From contig CM055112.1 in the NCBI GenBank assembly GCA_029204225.1, positions 24,789,128-24,853,127 on the forward strand: a DNA stretch of 64,000 bases, in the 5' to 3' direction. Each line of letters opens with the position of its first letter. Within the stretch, counting starts at the first letter, position 1. The notes under the pieces were generated by a model. That model was not told where the DNA came from. It searched no databases and saw only the letters and a list, made by a program, of their open reading frames with translations. The stretch is from Diphasiastrum complanatum. Taxonomy: Eukaryota > Streptophyta > Lycopodiopsida > Lycopodiales > Lycopodiaceae. Made by a program: the position numbers and the translations under genes. Shown one piece after another: positions 14,822 to 25,721 of this stretch.

Positions 14822-15318
14822 ATGGATCGTCCTTATGATCCGAATTCCACAGAGGACTATCCACCAGAGATGGTCTCTCCATCTACCAATTAGGCTCGAT
14901 TCAATAGATATTCTAGGATGAAATCCCAAGTCCAAGAGCCATCACAAACCCATTTGACAGATGGGAACCCATGCATTTTGAAACTCCATACGATCGACCA
15001 CACTTTCATGCTGCAGAATCTTCACATGCACGAGCTCATTTAAACGGTGCTTTTGCAAATGATGTTTCGCGTACTGAAAAACGAACTCCCAAGTTAGATT
15101 TACCTAAGTATGACTACAACACTGACCCTCAAATATTTCTTCAAGTCTTTGAGAACACATGCGATGTCTATGGCGAGACATCACCAGAAGCCATGGTTCA
15201 GCTATTCTCAATGACCGTGATCGATCGAACGCGAGAATGGTTTTTCAACCTTGATCGTGAAGATAAACGAGACTGGTCACTCTTGAAGAAAGCCTTCATC
15301 AAACGTACTGTCCGTTAA
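14822..15318 (+). pseudogene. Ty3/gypsy gag fragment
   Basis: The clear part (14971-15318) encodes LPKYDYNTDPQIFLQVFEN, then an MVQLFSMTVIDRTREWFFNL block and WSLLKKAFIKR. This is the order of the retrotransposon-gag capsid domain of gypsy elements. An upstream ATG at 14822 starts a related stretch (MDRPYDPNSTEDYPPEM) with a TAG and a frame difference, so the gene is broken. It ends at TGTCCGT, where the SAP upstream module begins. Neither protease nor RT is present. Confidence 0.8.
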
Positions 15319-16317
15319 CAACTCTACATACACTTGACGAATTTCATCTTATTCTAGAAGATTGTTATGGATGCCATCAAGATTGACCTAAATTTCCTTG
15401 CATGGAAATCAAATTGTGAAAAAAAATATTCATACTGCCTAAAAGAATTTGTAAAAAGGTTTAAAACTAAAAACAGGATAAATCATGTGTTTTATTCAAA
15501 AATCTCGAAAAAAAATTTAAGTGCACATTCCAGAAAATGCAATGCTTTTTTTAGAAATGCTTTCTGGAACAAGGCCTTGCAATTATTGTGTACATCTATA
15601 ACTACACAAGTTTGATGATGAAATGGATCATGTAGAGTTTGTGTGTGGGATGAAGATCCTTTGGATGCTCATACATTGCACTCAAGGCATCAATCTTTCT
15701 TGTACCTACACGATCAACAATTGCAACCTCACTAATCACATGCTTCATTGCTCTCGAAAGAATTATTGAGGGCTCCAATCTCTTAAGGGGCCAATGAGAG
15801 ACTTTAGGTCTGCCACATGGTCACCCCAACTAAGGGCTAAAGACGTGGTGGCCACAACTATAAAAGGCTGACACCCTCAAACACATAATTAGTCGTCAAT
15901 TGTGATATGAGATGGAGCATAGCCGAAGGAATGCGTCGTCAATGATATTTGCTCACTGAGCCATTGCAGGAAGGTTTCAGTTCTATCCTACTCGCGACTT
16001 CGTGTTTTTGCCTTGTTGTGTATCTGTTGTGTCTTGAAAGCTATGGCTATAATGCACCTTCTGTCAATGCTTTGGTGAATATTAAGCATAAATCAAGTTG
16101 GAGTTCGTTTCCTTCAATTTTGTCTACTATCGAAGATCTTGTTGCAATAAACCTTGCCCTTGTTCGCAGTGCATTGTGTATTCAGGTCCAGGAAGACATG
16201 CAATTAGTGGTGCCAGCAAACCTTTCGTTGCTAGGTCCATGTACACGCCTTCAAAGCGGAACATGTACCTGTGAAGCAGATAGCTCCCAGAGGGTTGTGT
16301 AATTAAGACACAAATAA
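15319..16317 (+). promoter_or_regulatory. SAP copy 2 upstream region with TATA box
   Basis: Shared with copies 4 and 5. A TATA box (TATAAAAGG, 15859-15867) lies about 450 bp before the start codon, preceded by GACGTGGTGGCCAC, which contains an ACGT core. The leader could hold a small intron (donor-like TTGGTGAAT at about 16073 and acceptor-like GTTCGCAG at about 16168); this is only inferred. A 117-codon frame at 15949-16302 ends before the SAP ATG and lacks family features, so I treat it as untranslated leader. Confidence 0.6.
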
Positions 16318-16863
16318 ATGTCTGGGGAAAGTTGGAAGCATGACAATGGAAGGCACCACCAGGCTCCTGAAAGGCCTGTTTTATGTGCGAATAATTGTGG
16401 GTTTTTTGGGAGTAAGGACACAATGAACTTGTGCTCAAAGTGTTACACATCAAATTCTGTGATCAGGCGAGACAACAACTTCACTGGAATGAGTTTTGAG
16501 GGAACTGCCACAATGTTAGAAACATCAAACGCCGAATTGACATCCTCCCGGCCGGTTGATTTATTGAGGGAAGGTAGAGATGTAGCTACAGTTGCATCAC
16601 ATACTAAGCTTGCTGACATTGGAAAACCTATCGCTGGCGTTTCGACAGAAGCTACCGCATCTCATGATCCTAGTCGCTGCTTTTCCTGTAGCAAACGCAT
16701 TCCATTGTATGGGTTAATTAAATGTCGATGCAAAAATGTATTTTGCTCATTGCACCGATACGCTAAAACGCATCAGTGTACAACTGATTACAAAGCGATT
16801 GGGCGCGATGCCATCGCAAAGGCAAATCCTGTAGTCAAGGCTAAAAAGTTAGGGAGAATTTGA
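16318..16863 (+). CDS. SAP copy 2: A20/AN1 zinc-finger stress-associated protein, intact
   Basis: 181 aa, single uninterrupted frame. The start is supported by the family-like N-terminus (ESWKHD...[13 protein letters not shown]). The A20 finger uses C23, C27, C39 and C42 (CX3CX11CX2C). The AN1 finger uses C121, C124, C136, C138, C143, H146, H152 and C154, with spacing normal for the family, followed by the usual basic KANPVVKAKKL tail. The 78-residue linker is Ser/Thr-rich. Plant SAPs act in stress signalling and several bind ubiquitin or act as E3 ligases through these fingers; which role applies here is unknown. A TATA box lies upstream. This is the only one of five copies with both fingers, a start and no break. 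Confidence 0.93.
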   Translation: MSGESWKHDNGRHHQAPERPVLCANNCGFFGSKDTMNLCSKCYTSNSVIRRDNNFTGMSFEGTATMLETSNAELTSSRPVDLLREGRDVATVASHTKLADIGKPIAGVSTEATASHDPSRCFSCSKRIPLYGLIKCRCKNVFCSLHRYAKTHQCTTDYKAIGRDAIAKANPVVKAKKLGRI

Positions 16864-16955
16864 ATGTTTGATAGTTGAATATTGCTTAAACAACTTCCTT
16901 ATTCTATTGAGTCCTGAGCAATATCTATAGCGGAAATTTCTGCTCAGAGATTATC
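16864..16955 (+). other. SAP copy 2 3' flank
   Basis: Matches the 3' flanks of copies 1, 3 and 4 (AATATTGCTTAAACAACTTCC, GTCCTGAGCAATATC) up to TTATCGTA, then diverges. No obvious AATAAA signal. Confidence 0.6.
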
Positions 16956-17669
16956 GTATTCATTGTGTGCATCGGGCCCGCTACAAGATGGGGTGGCATA
17001 ACTCGAGAGCTCCTTCAGCTCAGCCAACTCTTCCTAGACAAGAGCCTTCGCATCCTCGAGCGGTTGTAAGAACTCAACTCTTCCTTTATTAGAGTCTGAA
17101 GCTATGTTTTGAGAGAACGATTTTGTTCTATCAGCTTCGTGTTGTCTGATTCAAGCGAATCGATCTTCTCAAAGGACTCCTTCAAAGAGTCTATTCATTT
17201 CCTCTCTGAGTTGATAAGCTGCCTGCATCGTGAGTTGTCGGTGGTACTTGTCAAACCCATATACTTCAGCCACTAGATTCTTGGCTTTCTCTGTCATGGA
17301 TCGAAACCACTGGGGCTGGTCATCTAGTTCTTCTTCATCTACCACAAGTGCCCCAGTGTCGCCTTCAACAGCTGTTCGTCCTTTGTCTGATGTGTCGGAC
17401 TAGGTTGTGTCATCCTCATAGGTGGATGCACTATGTTGCCTCTGAGATGTGGAAGCAGATGCTGTCGTTGAAGAATCAGCAGCAGCAGCAGCTCCATCGG
17501 TATCCATTGCCATAGCTTCACTCTCCATAGCAGTGGTAGCTGCTACTTCGACTACTGGTGCAACATCGGACGTAACCGGAATAGGTACGGAAATGAGGCT
17601 GGAAAGATCAATTGGCTTGGGATCTAACATCCTTCTCGTCAGCATTATTTTTTCTTGCTCAGTCAAAAT
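16956..17669 (-). pseudogene. Unrecognised low-complexity coding remnant, split by a solo LTR
   Basis: On the minus strand a frame begins beyond the LTR (near 18430), is interrupted at 18370-17670 and resumes as LTEQEKIMLTRRMLDPKPI, then VPIPVTSDVAPVVEVAATT and an Ala/Ser/Thr-rich tail ending about 17400. Further left is a Ser/Lys/Glu-rich, possibly coiled-coil stretch (KESFEKIDSLESDNTKL) with stops. I do not recognise the family. The composition recalls extra or N-terminal frames of some gypsy elements, but no conserved motif proves it. Confidence 0.45.
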
Positions 17670-18370
17670 TGTGAAGAATTGCCAAAAATTGGCAAATCTA
17701 GCTTGATCAAAAACCATGTAGAATAGTGTAAATTGTGTACACAAGTGGGTCTCACACATGTGAGGCCATGATGCCACATGGGAAACCCATCCTAATGTAG
17801 GTTAGGTCAAGTCAAGAGAGTTGGTCATGTCTATTTGGTGGTCATCCCTACTTTATAGGACCTACACCTAAGTTTAAGGTGAAAATTTGACCAACTAACT
17901 ACCTACCAAGCATAATTCTAGGAAATAGACTAGGGTTTCATTTTAGGTCAAGGAGAGTGAGTTAACTTTCTTATTACATGCTGGAAATCCACCTAACTTC
18001 AAGAAGGAAGTCGAATTTGCTATGTATTCCCTCTCTCCATAGTGAGAAGAGAGAAAATTTTTGGAGCTCATTGGCAATCTCAAGCTAGTTCACTATGTAC
18101 ATTGAGTTTTTGTGATCCAAATGAAACCAAATCAATTTCTACTTGTTTCTCAGGTTGAAGGCCGTACTACAGCCTGTAGTACACTCGTGTGGGCTCGGAT
18201 TTCAATGTTTATCAATGCTTTTGATTGTTAGTGCTTGTTGTTTGTCAAATTGCCAATCTAGATCAACTTTTTTGTGTCTAGTTTTTTGATAGATTGTTAA
18301 GCAAGCATCCAATCACTCTTGTGGATCTTTTGTAGATCCATTTATGGTCCTAAAGTACAGTACTTTCACA
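17670..18370 (+). mobile_element. Solo LTR, 701 bp, with target duplication AAAAT
   Basis: TGTGAAGAATTGCC...CTTTCACA is bounded by AAAAT at 17665-17669 and 18371-18375. It contains the CACACATGTG palindrome (17753-17762) shared with the copia LTRs at 131, 25722 and 53661, and its first bases resemble the start of the 53661-54461 LTR, so it belongs to the same lineage. No internal domain remains. Confidence 0.85.
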
Positions 18371-18491
18371 AAAATTTGAAAATGAGTGCACATGGGCTCC
18401 GACTCTAGAAAACTTTTGATGTTTGATTCAGCGCAAAGAAGCTTTGTATGTGATAACGCCGAAGCACACTAGATTACCCGCAAGCGCATCC

Positions 18492-19310
18492 TGTTCACAT
18501 GGTCATTACCATAGTTTCACATGATATTTTGATAGTTGAAGTCCTCGTGGTTGAAATTAGTCCTCCTTTGGTATCTACTTCAAATGCTACATGGGCAACC
18601 CCCGCCCCCACCACCCCCCCCCCCCCCACCCCCCTTGTCCCCTCTCTCTCTCTTTCTCAGATGGCATCCAACCCACTTTAATTTGGCATTACGTAATTCG
18701 AGCCTCTTTGATCTAGAAGCACTTAAGAAATACATTCTCAACATACTTTTCTTAAAACACTCTTTTCTCATGGTTTATGTTTTTGTTGGCAGATCTTGTC
18801 ACAAAACTGTGAATACTGATCGTAAAATTGTGAATATTGGTCGTGAAGTTGTGTATACTTATCGTGATATTTTGAATATTGATCATAATTCTTTCAAAAA
18901 GTTTGAAAACTTTGACTGTGAATGTTCATTGTCAATCATCTATATGTTAATTGTGAACATCATCATAATGAAAAATGATTATAAAATTACAAGTATATTT
19001 AAATGATGAATACCATTATTGTGAATTGTTTTTGTCAATATTAAATTGCAAAATTGTGAGTAGTCAATCATGACTTTTGTAGATTGTCAAACTATGGATA
19101 CTGAATCTTGACATTTTTTATAGTGCAACTGTAAAAAATGGACAACGTCTTTTCTAATTACCCAAATTATGAAATTTGAATCATAAATAATAAATCATGA
19201 CTTTTTTTTATATTGAATATATATTCTATAGATTATATCATATTTTGAAATTAGTAAATACTGAATCACGATATTTGTAATTGCACAAATTATGTCCATT
19301 CTTGTGCATT
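18492..19310 (-). repeat. AT-rich repeat R, copy 2 (inverted), SAP-side part
   Basis: Inverted relative to R1. It starts at the GTTCACATGGTCATTACC landmark, passes a C-rich/CT tract (18599-18659) and the AAACCATGAGAAAAGAGTG block, and stops at CTTGTGCATT where the 4.4 kb insertion enters. The plus-strand frame at 18536-19006 is not conserved as protein among the copies. Confidence 0.85.
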
Positions 19311-19592
19311 TAGTTTGTTACGACATTTTCCACTCAGGGGATCAAAGCTAAGGGGAAAACAACATAACAGGATATAGCACCACTATGTGTTCAGTGTCGT
19401 GCTGTTACGAGAATGGTCGTACACATCCCAAACACAAAGCTAACTAGGGGATCCCTGACATGTTCTATCGACCAAGCCGTACCACTATAGCTAATAGAGG
19501 TTTTCCAGGCCTCTAGAGACATAGCCTATAAAGGGCTATACTCACTTCCTCAGTCTTCTTGAAACTCACGGCTTGCACTAATGATATCTTGC

Positions 19593-20274
19593 TCACTTGC
19601 GAAGTTCTAGAGCTACCTCCTTCTCGTATTTTTCTTGATGATCTCTTCCAAAATCCTTGATGATATCATTTAAGTTCTCTAACACGTACTCTGGCAATGG
19701 ATCGAGAAGCCCTAGATGCAATTCAATATATTGGGTAAAGGATCACTACAAGGGAACTACAATCAGCATTATGTCTAACTCTGAACAGGCTATCTCCAAC
19801 TAGGAGATGTCTATGGAAATCCTTGGAATAGAAATAATGATAAACCCTTCCATTTCTACTCAACTGGCAGAAGTCACCTGGTAGAGGTAGCTCTCGCAAT
19901 CCTAACCTAGTCATAACAATCCAGGCCCAGATCTCACTTGCGAAGTTCTAGAGCTACCTCCTTCTCGTATTCTTCTTGAGGATCTCTTCCAGAGTCCTTG
20001 ATGATATCATTTAAGTTCTCTAACACGTACTCTGGCAATGGATCGGGAAGCCCTAGATGCAATTCAATATATTGGGTAAAGGATCACTACAAGGGAACTA
20101 CACTCAGCATTATGTCTAACTCTGAATAGACTATCTCCAACTAGGAGATGTCTATGGAAATCCTTGGAATAGAAATAATGATAAACCCTTCCATTTCTAC
20201 TCAACTGGCAGAAGTCACCTGGTAGAGGTAGCTCTCGCAATCCTAACCCAGTCATAACAATCCAGGCCCAGATC
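19593..20274. repeat. Exact-period tandem duplication, 2 x 341 bp
   Basis: Copy 1 is 19593-19933 and copy 2 is 19934-20274; both open TCACTTGCGAAGTTCTAGAG and close CCAGGCCCAGATC. Only a few substitutions distinguish them, so the duplication is recent relative to the decay of the element. Each copy holds the same 63-codon minus-strand frame (GLRELPLPGDFCQLSRNGRV). Confidence 0.93.
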
Positions 20275-22320
20275 TCGTCCTAATAGCACTTTGAAGTTCT
20301 ATGGAGCGTGTTGCTACCAAGACCCAGGAGTCATTCATTCTGATGTATATGGATGTTTTGACTCTAAATCCCTCATTATCAACTTCAATGGCTAAATCCC
20401 CAGCCCTTACAATTCCAATGGTGGTGTCTAATGATATCAGTTCTACTGAAGCCCATCCAATTATTCTGACTACGGTACAATACCTCCTTAGGTTTGAGGT
20501 GTAGGCCATATACTAGTTGAGTACTTCTCTGACATGTCAAGCCCTCAATATAACTATACACCAATCGACTACCTCTCAAACATACAGAGTTTATCACATA
20601 ACTAGCATCCCTCAGCTAGTGATTATCAACATCCACCTCTATGCATGTGCAGACTTTTGACATTTCTAGAAGAGGATCAGAATGTAGACATCCCTAGTCC
20701 TACCATAGTCAAGCAGAGGTAATATGCAGGGCTCTGGAGTTTCTAGGATCTCTGCTAATCTAGCGGCACCAAAGATGGACACAATCCATTGTTGGTACAT
20801 TATTTTCAGACTTGTAAGGACGGTGATATACAGATAAGGTGTAGCAGTGTACGAAATATTAGGACCTATGGGAGGGCTTGGACGAAACATTCTCGATGCT
20901 TATTGTCATTAGGTAGTGAATCATGGTTGTATTATATGATCCTTTCCCAAAGTACTCGATAAGTATACCCCTTCCATCTAAATACTCATGGGAACTATTT
21001 AAGTGTAGCGTGCAATTCCCCAACCATCTTGGTTTATAGATGGCCAATAGTGAATAGTCAAGAACCGTATGTTCCAACGGGTTATCTCGACTATTGTGGT
21101 TCTATATGAAGATTGACAATGGGTTAGTTCTTAACTCACGTAGTGTGTTCCAACCACAGTGAGCTGAACCTCGCTCCTGTGTTCCAAGGAGACGAGGATG
21201 ACTTGCTTAATTCATTCATCACATTCACTCAAGCAACATTCCTTAAAGGCTTTCTCCATGCATTCAGACAAAAGCAATCACTCTGAGCAAGCTAGCAATT
21301 CTGCTAGAGCCTAAAACTATCATCACCTCAAATCACAACTATCCTGCATTTAACTTTCTCCTAAGACATAAAGTACATTGTTTATGAGTTCTTTTAGCAT
21401 ACCATGACATTTCTCAATGAAGACATGGAAGAAAACAGTATGCATTAAAGATTTTTGCAATAAGAAATTATAATCACTACTGCGACATCTATGACATACA
21501 CAATTGTATCATCTATCATAGATTGAATTCACAGGTAGCAAAGAGTGAGAACAAAACAAGGAAACTTACATGTAAGGTTCTCTTTCTAGGCCTCCTTCAG
21601 CTCCAGCCTACTGGAAATTAGAGACCAACTTAGGATTTTTTAGAGAGTAGCAATTTGTCCTTCATGGTCAGAATCAGCATCTCAGGTCAAGTAGTATTCA
21701 TCAGCTCAAGTGCCTTACAGAATGGAAGATATCATGCTGGAATTTGCTCACAAGTGTATCTCTCCAGGCTGTCAGAGATTGATCGTCATGAAGCTTACGA
21801 ATAAGAATGATCCATAGAGTCAGAACCTTTCTTCATATCACCACTATCTGGAGTGGGCACGCTGACATTGTCACTGATAGGTGTTGCTCAACGCAATCAA
21901 GCTTATGTAGGTACTGAAACAATGGTCTCCACAGATGATTGTATCATAAACTGAAACTCCAAATCAAACTGAGTACCATTTGCACTATGAGGATGTTCAA
22001 CGATGATGGTTCTCAGTGGCAGTATTAGCGATGAAGTGCCTCACATACCAAGTTGCATCTGGAAGGGTAGGAATCAGTAGTCAACTGCAATACTTTCACT
22101 AGTACAATCGTTGGATCTTCAAAGATAGCTCCATGAACATCGTATCTCTGGTAGCACTCATAGCAATGACTCTTGGGAATACGTGCATGTAAGGGAGCAT
22201 TCATGCGGCTCCTCTGCACAGTGATGCTCACGTTGTAGTTCCAACAAACGTAGTTATGGAAAAAGGCCCTCCAAAGAAGTTGTCATACAGAATCATGCTC
22301 CAGCCAGGAACAATTTATTG
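20064..22320 (-). pseudogene. Decayed minus-strand coding traces inside the 4.4 kb element
   Basis: Several adjacent minus-strand frames look protein-like although none is complete: 22025-22231 (HARIPKSHCYECYQRYDVHG), 20859-21077 (LAIYKPRWLGNCTLHLNSS), 20666-20890 (LEILETPEPCILPLLDYG is the type of text seen), 20252-20509 (VVRIIGWASVELISLDTTIG) and 20064-20255. They change frame repeatedly, as expected of an old coding region. I do not recognise the family. A viral or retroelement accessory protein is possible but unproven. Confidence 0.35.
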
Positions 22321-23760
22321 TGGATTGTTATTAGAAACTCTAAAAAATTGTTGCTCAAGCATTTGAAGTCATTGCTTGGCATCACTCGGGCCAGATAGGG
22401 TATCACTCAATGTTGGCACTCGAACACTCAGACTAAAGCTGTTCTCAAAGGCAGTACTCATTGGCCGTGCTCAGACCCAATCGCTCAAGTTCAAACGATA
22501 CATAGGAAGAAATGCTCACTTAGTGGCAGAGATTCACAAATCATTTTATTGATAACTCAGATAGGTGGCACTCAGATCAAGTTCCTAACAACTAGATTCT
22601 CAATTGGAGACCTGCATAGCTCCATTGTAGGCGTGAAAAGTTACATAATCTCATAGGTGTGAACGCAGAATCGGCATGATAAACCTACGCTCCCCATACA
22701 AAGTGATTTCTCTGATCAACGCACATAAAGGAGGATCTCAACTTTATTCACTCATGCAGAGATAGCAAAAAAACCGAGATTCTCTATCTCACGTATAAAG
22801 TCCAATATAAAGTCATGGAATATAATGATGATGATCAATGATTGGTCAAGTATACTTATCCTCCAATGGTTGAAGGCCCACCCATTCAACTCTTCATTCC
22901 CTTTTGCCCTTTGACCATTCAATACTTCATTTCCAAGGGTTGATTTAGGCTTTTTGGCTTTGTGCCATGTGGACTCTTAAATGGCATTGAAGAGTGTGGA
23001 TAGGGCCACATGGGCACCCATGACCAAAGTACATGGCCCATGTGGGTCAATGTTCTCATCCGATAGAAATGTCCCATTTGTCAACATGAGTCAAGGCCTT
23101 ATGCCCGGTATTTCACATTTCGTCGGCATCCTCTTAAATTCAGACGGTCTTTGACATTTTTCCGGTCCTTCTTGATAATTGATCTTTGGGTGGCCCTTAT
23201 CCATTAGGTACTTCCTTAAGTATTGCCCATTTTAGTCCCATGGCCAATTGTCCTAGTGTGATATTTGATACTTGTGGTGCCCAATTTTTTGGTGATGGTA
23301 TTTCTCATTCGGTTTTTAATTGACATTTTTGGTCCAAAAAGATCGGTTGGAGAAGAATGTTGATCTTTGTCGAAAAAACTTGACATTTTTTAAATATCCA
23401 GGTGCTCGAAAATAATGGCCAGTCTCTGATTTCCACATAGGCTGGATGAAAGGAGAACCTGAAAAAAAATCTCAAACATCATATTATATTAATATAACAT
23501 TCGGTTACATTGGCAATCCACCAAAAATTTGTTAAGATCATGGATCAAAACAGAAATTACACAGCCATTTCTAAGGCTGATTTATTTATCAAACCTCTCG
23601 GTAGTCCATTTTGGGTGGACTGGGACCCCTTCGACTATGGCTATATGGGCCAAAATTTTTGCCGGTCACGCTAAGTAAGTAGCATATTTGATGAAATAAC
23701 ATGTCATTTCTTCTCTTGTTTAGCCTGATTTATCATGTCAAAAAATCGGCTAGCATAGTT

Positions 23761-24947
23761 GTGAAATCGAAATCTACAAAATTTATGACTAGTTTCATCA
23801 CATCATAAACAATAAATCATAATATTAATTTTTTGAAAGTGAATGTGCATCATGAAATCGTAAATATTCATTATATAATTTACGATGACTTTCATGAACA
23901 ATAATCTAAAATTTTTATAGTGAGCTATAAAACTACAAATACTTAATAATAAAATTTGTAATTACTTTTGTTAAAACTAATTGCAATATTGTGAATTATT
24001 TTATGATTATAGATTGTGAGATTGTGACATGGAAAATACTCAAATATAAAGATAATAATTATTATTGTGAAATGAAGACTACAATTGTTGAAAATCTAAA
24101 ATCATTCATATTATATAGTCAGTAGTGAGATTATAAATGTTGACTTAAGTCAAGATTGACATTATTCAAATCACAAAATAGTCAATGTTGAACTCCAAAA
24201 TGAAAAATAAAATAACATTTCAATTACTAAACAAGAATGTAAAGTTAGAAAATGATGTTTATGCATTTTTACTGATGGTCATTTATCATGTCAAACATTA
24301 ACAAATATTAAAACACCACATTAATGGCAAGGCCTTTGTGGTATGCTACATCATTCTTGTTTTATTTAACATTCTTAAAATAATTAGTTTAGCTCCAAGA
24401 TTTGATACATTCTTTTAGTGGCCCATAATAAAGTTTTAACAAAGTGCTTGGTACTTTACTTTTTTTAAATACAAAAATTAGACAAGTGTTTCTTAATCAT
24501 TATTAAATTCTAGTACACATCAAAATGTACAAACTTAACATAATTTTGATATTGATTATTGCATCACCCTAATTTATTGCATTCTAGAAGAAGTTGATTT
24601 TTTCGAGATCTTGTATTATGAAGCTCATTGGTAAAATATTACAAGTTTACATTAATAACGAATTCTATTGACTCAATAAAGCTATGCAACCTAAGCTTTA
24701 TATGAAATGTTACATACTCTACTACACAAGAATTTCTTGGATTTGAAAACAATAAACAAAATTTTCTCTACATTTCAAAGAAATAGCCGATATTTTAAAA
24801 GTCAACTTCCAAGAAGTTTTTTACAAAGTCAGTTTTTGGTGAAAGATATCGATTCCATTCCTATTCTTGCCGGATTTTCCAAACAATGACCCAAAGTTTG
24901 AATCAATTGAAATCCTATGTAAAATGGATAACTACATATATTTGAGA
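23761..24947 (-). repeat. AT-rich repeat R, copy 2 (inverted), distal part
   Basis: Resumes at GTGAAATCGA exactly where the insertion entered. It carries the remaining R landmarks inverted (ACCACATTAATGGCAAGGCC, TTCTTGCCGGATTTTCC) to about 24947. No coding frame is conserved. Confidence 0.85.
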
Positions 24948-25721
24948 TCCTATTGAAATCCTCATCACTGATCTCCATCAGGTCCGCAACATCAAAATAT
25001 TGTGAAGTGTCCAAGGTATGGACTTGCGGGGTCTGCGGTGGTTGGTCTTGTGACTGCTGGGCCACTTCCGTGTCTTGGGGGTTGAGACTCCCCACTACTC
25101 CCCCCCCCCAAAGAATGTGCCGATAGTGAAGTTGGCGGCATTGGCGTGGTAATCAGCAGGGGTGGGGTGGTGACTTGGTCTGGTGGCACGACTTGAGTTG
25201 TGCCCGTGTCTGTTGCTGCCGATGATGTAGCTGCTCCTTCACCCCTGTCAATAGTATGTAAGGGTAATGAATGTGTCGGAGAGGCTGCGTGTGAGGTTGA
25301 GCTTCCATCATCTGAAGCTGAATCCTCTGATGTTGTGCCATTGGGTGATTTCCTCCTGGCCTGAAGCTTTCCGCGGATACATTGTTGATCTCCTGAGGAA
25401 TTGATTTTGGCAGAAAACGTTGGGCATCTAGATAAAGGAGTACATGTTCATCTGCCATTTCAACAACATCCATGGAAAGAATACCTTCTTCCAAAACATG
25501 GGTAGTAGAGACGCTAGGTTCTCCTGGGCGCCAAGCAATAGGAATCGGGTCAATCATCATAAGTGGGATGATGGGTGTACCAATGTTTGTAGAAGACGGT
25601 AGAATATCCACATCTTCTATAGCAGTTTCGATATGACATCGGTTGGAATCAGCACAATCCACAACAACTAGTGCTTGACCTCAATTTATTATGTCCGTGA
25701 ATCTTGTATAGTGGCCTTTTG
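24948..25721 (-). pseudogene. Pro/Ser/Gln-rich minus-strand coding remnant, probably gypsy-related
   Basis: Minus-strand frames at 25153-25662 (169 codons), 24992-25189 and 24829-25095 look like one Pro/Gln/Ser/His-rich protein broken by frame changes (for example YLDAQRFLPKSIPQEINNV, then TTPPLLITTPMPP). The start is near 25662. There is no recognised domain. The flanking sequence continues after the copia insertion into a gypsy protease on the other strand, so a gypsy context is likely but the strand mismatch is unexplained. Confidence 0.4.

Larger units (their letters stand above)
19316..23755. mobile_element. 4,440 bp TG...CA insertion with target duplication TAGTT, unclassified
   Basis: It begins TGTTACGACATTTTCC and ends ATCGGCTAGCA, flanked by TAGTT at 19311-19315 and 23756-23760. 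Copies R1, R3, R4 and R5 show the empty site. TG/CA ends plus a 5-bp duplication point to retroviral-type integration. I cannot find two LTRs, gag, RT or integrase. A promoter-like CCTATAAAGGGC lies near 19527. A very long solo LTR or a large non-coding retrotransposon derivative are the best readings. Between 21100 and 23755 no gene is seen, only short frames. Confidence 0.8.

Noticed and set aside
15949-16302. 117-codon frame upstream of SAP copy 2 as a separate gene
   Set aside because: It is shifted or broken in the homologous regions of copies 4 and 5 and has no family features; more likely untranslated leader.
18536-19006. 156-codon frame in inverted R as a gene
   Set aside because: The other four R copies do not keep the frame; the region is AT-rich with short internal repeats.
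20064-22320. Firm call of an endogenous virus
   Set aside because: No motif is secure enough to name a viral family; kept as unassigned coding traces.
19316-23755. Terminal inverted repeats of a DNA transposon
   Set aside because: The ends (TGTTACGACATTTT and TGCTAGCCGATTTT when inverted) share only scattered bases; TG/CA plus a 5-bp duplication fits retroviral-type integration better.
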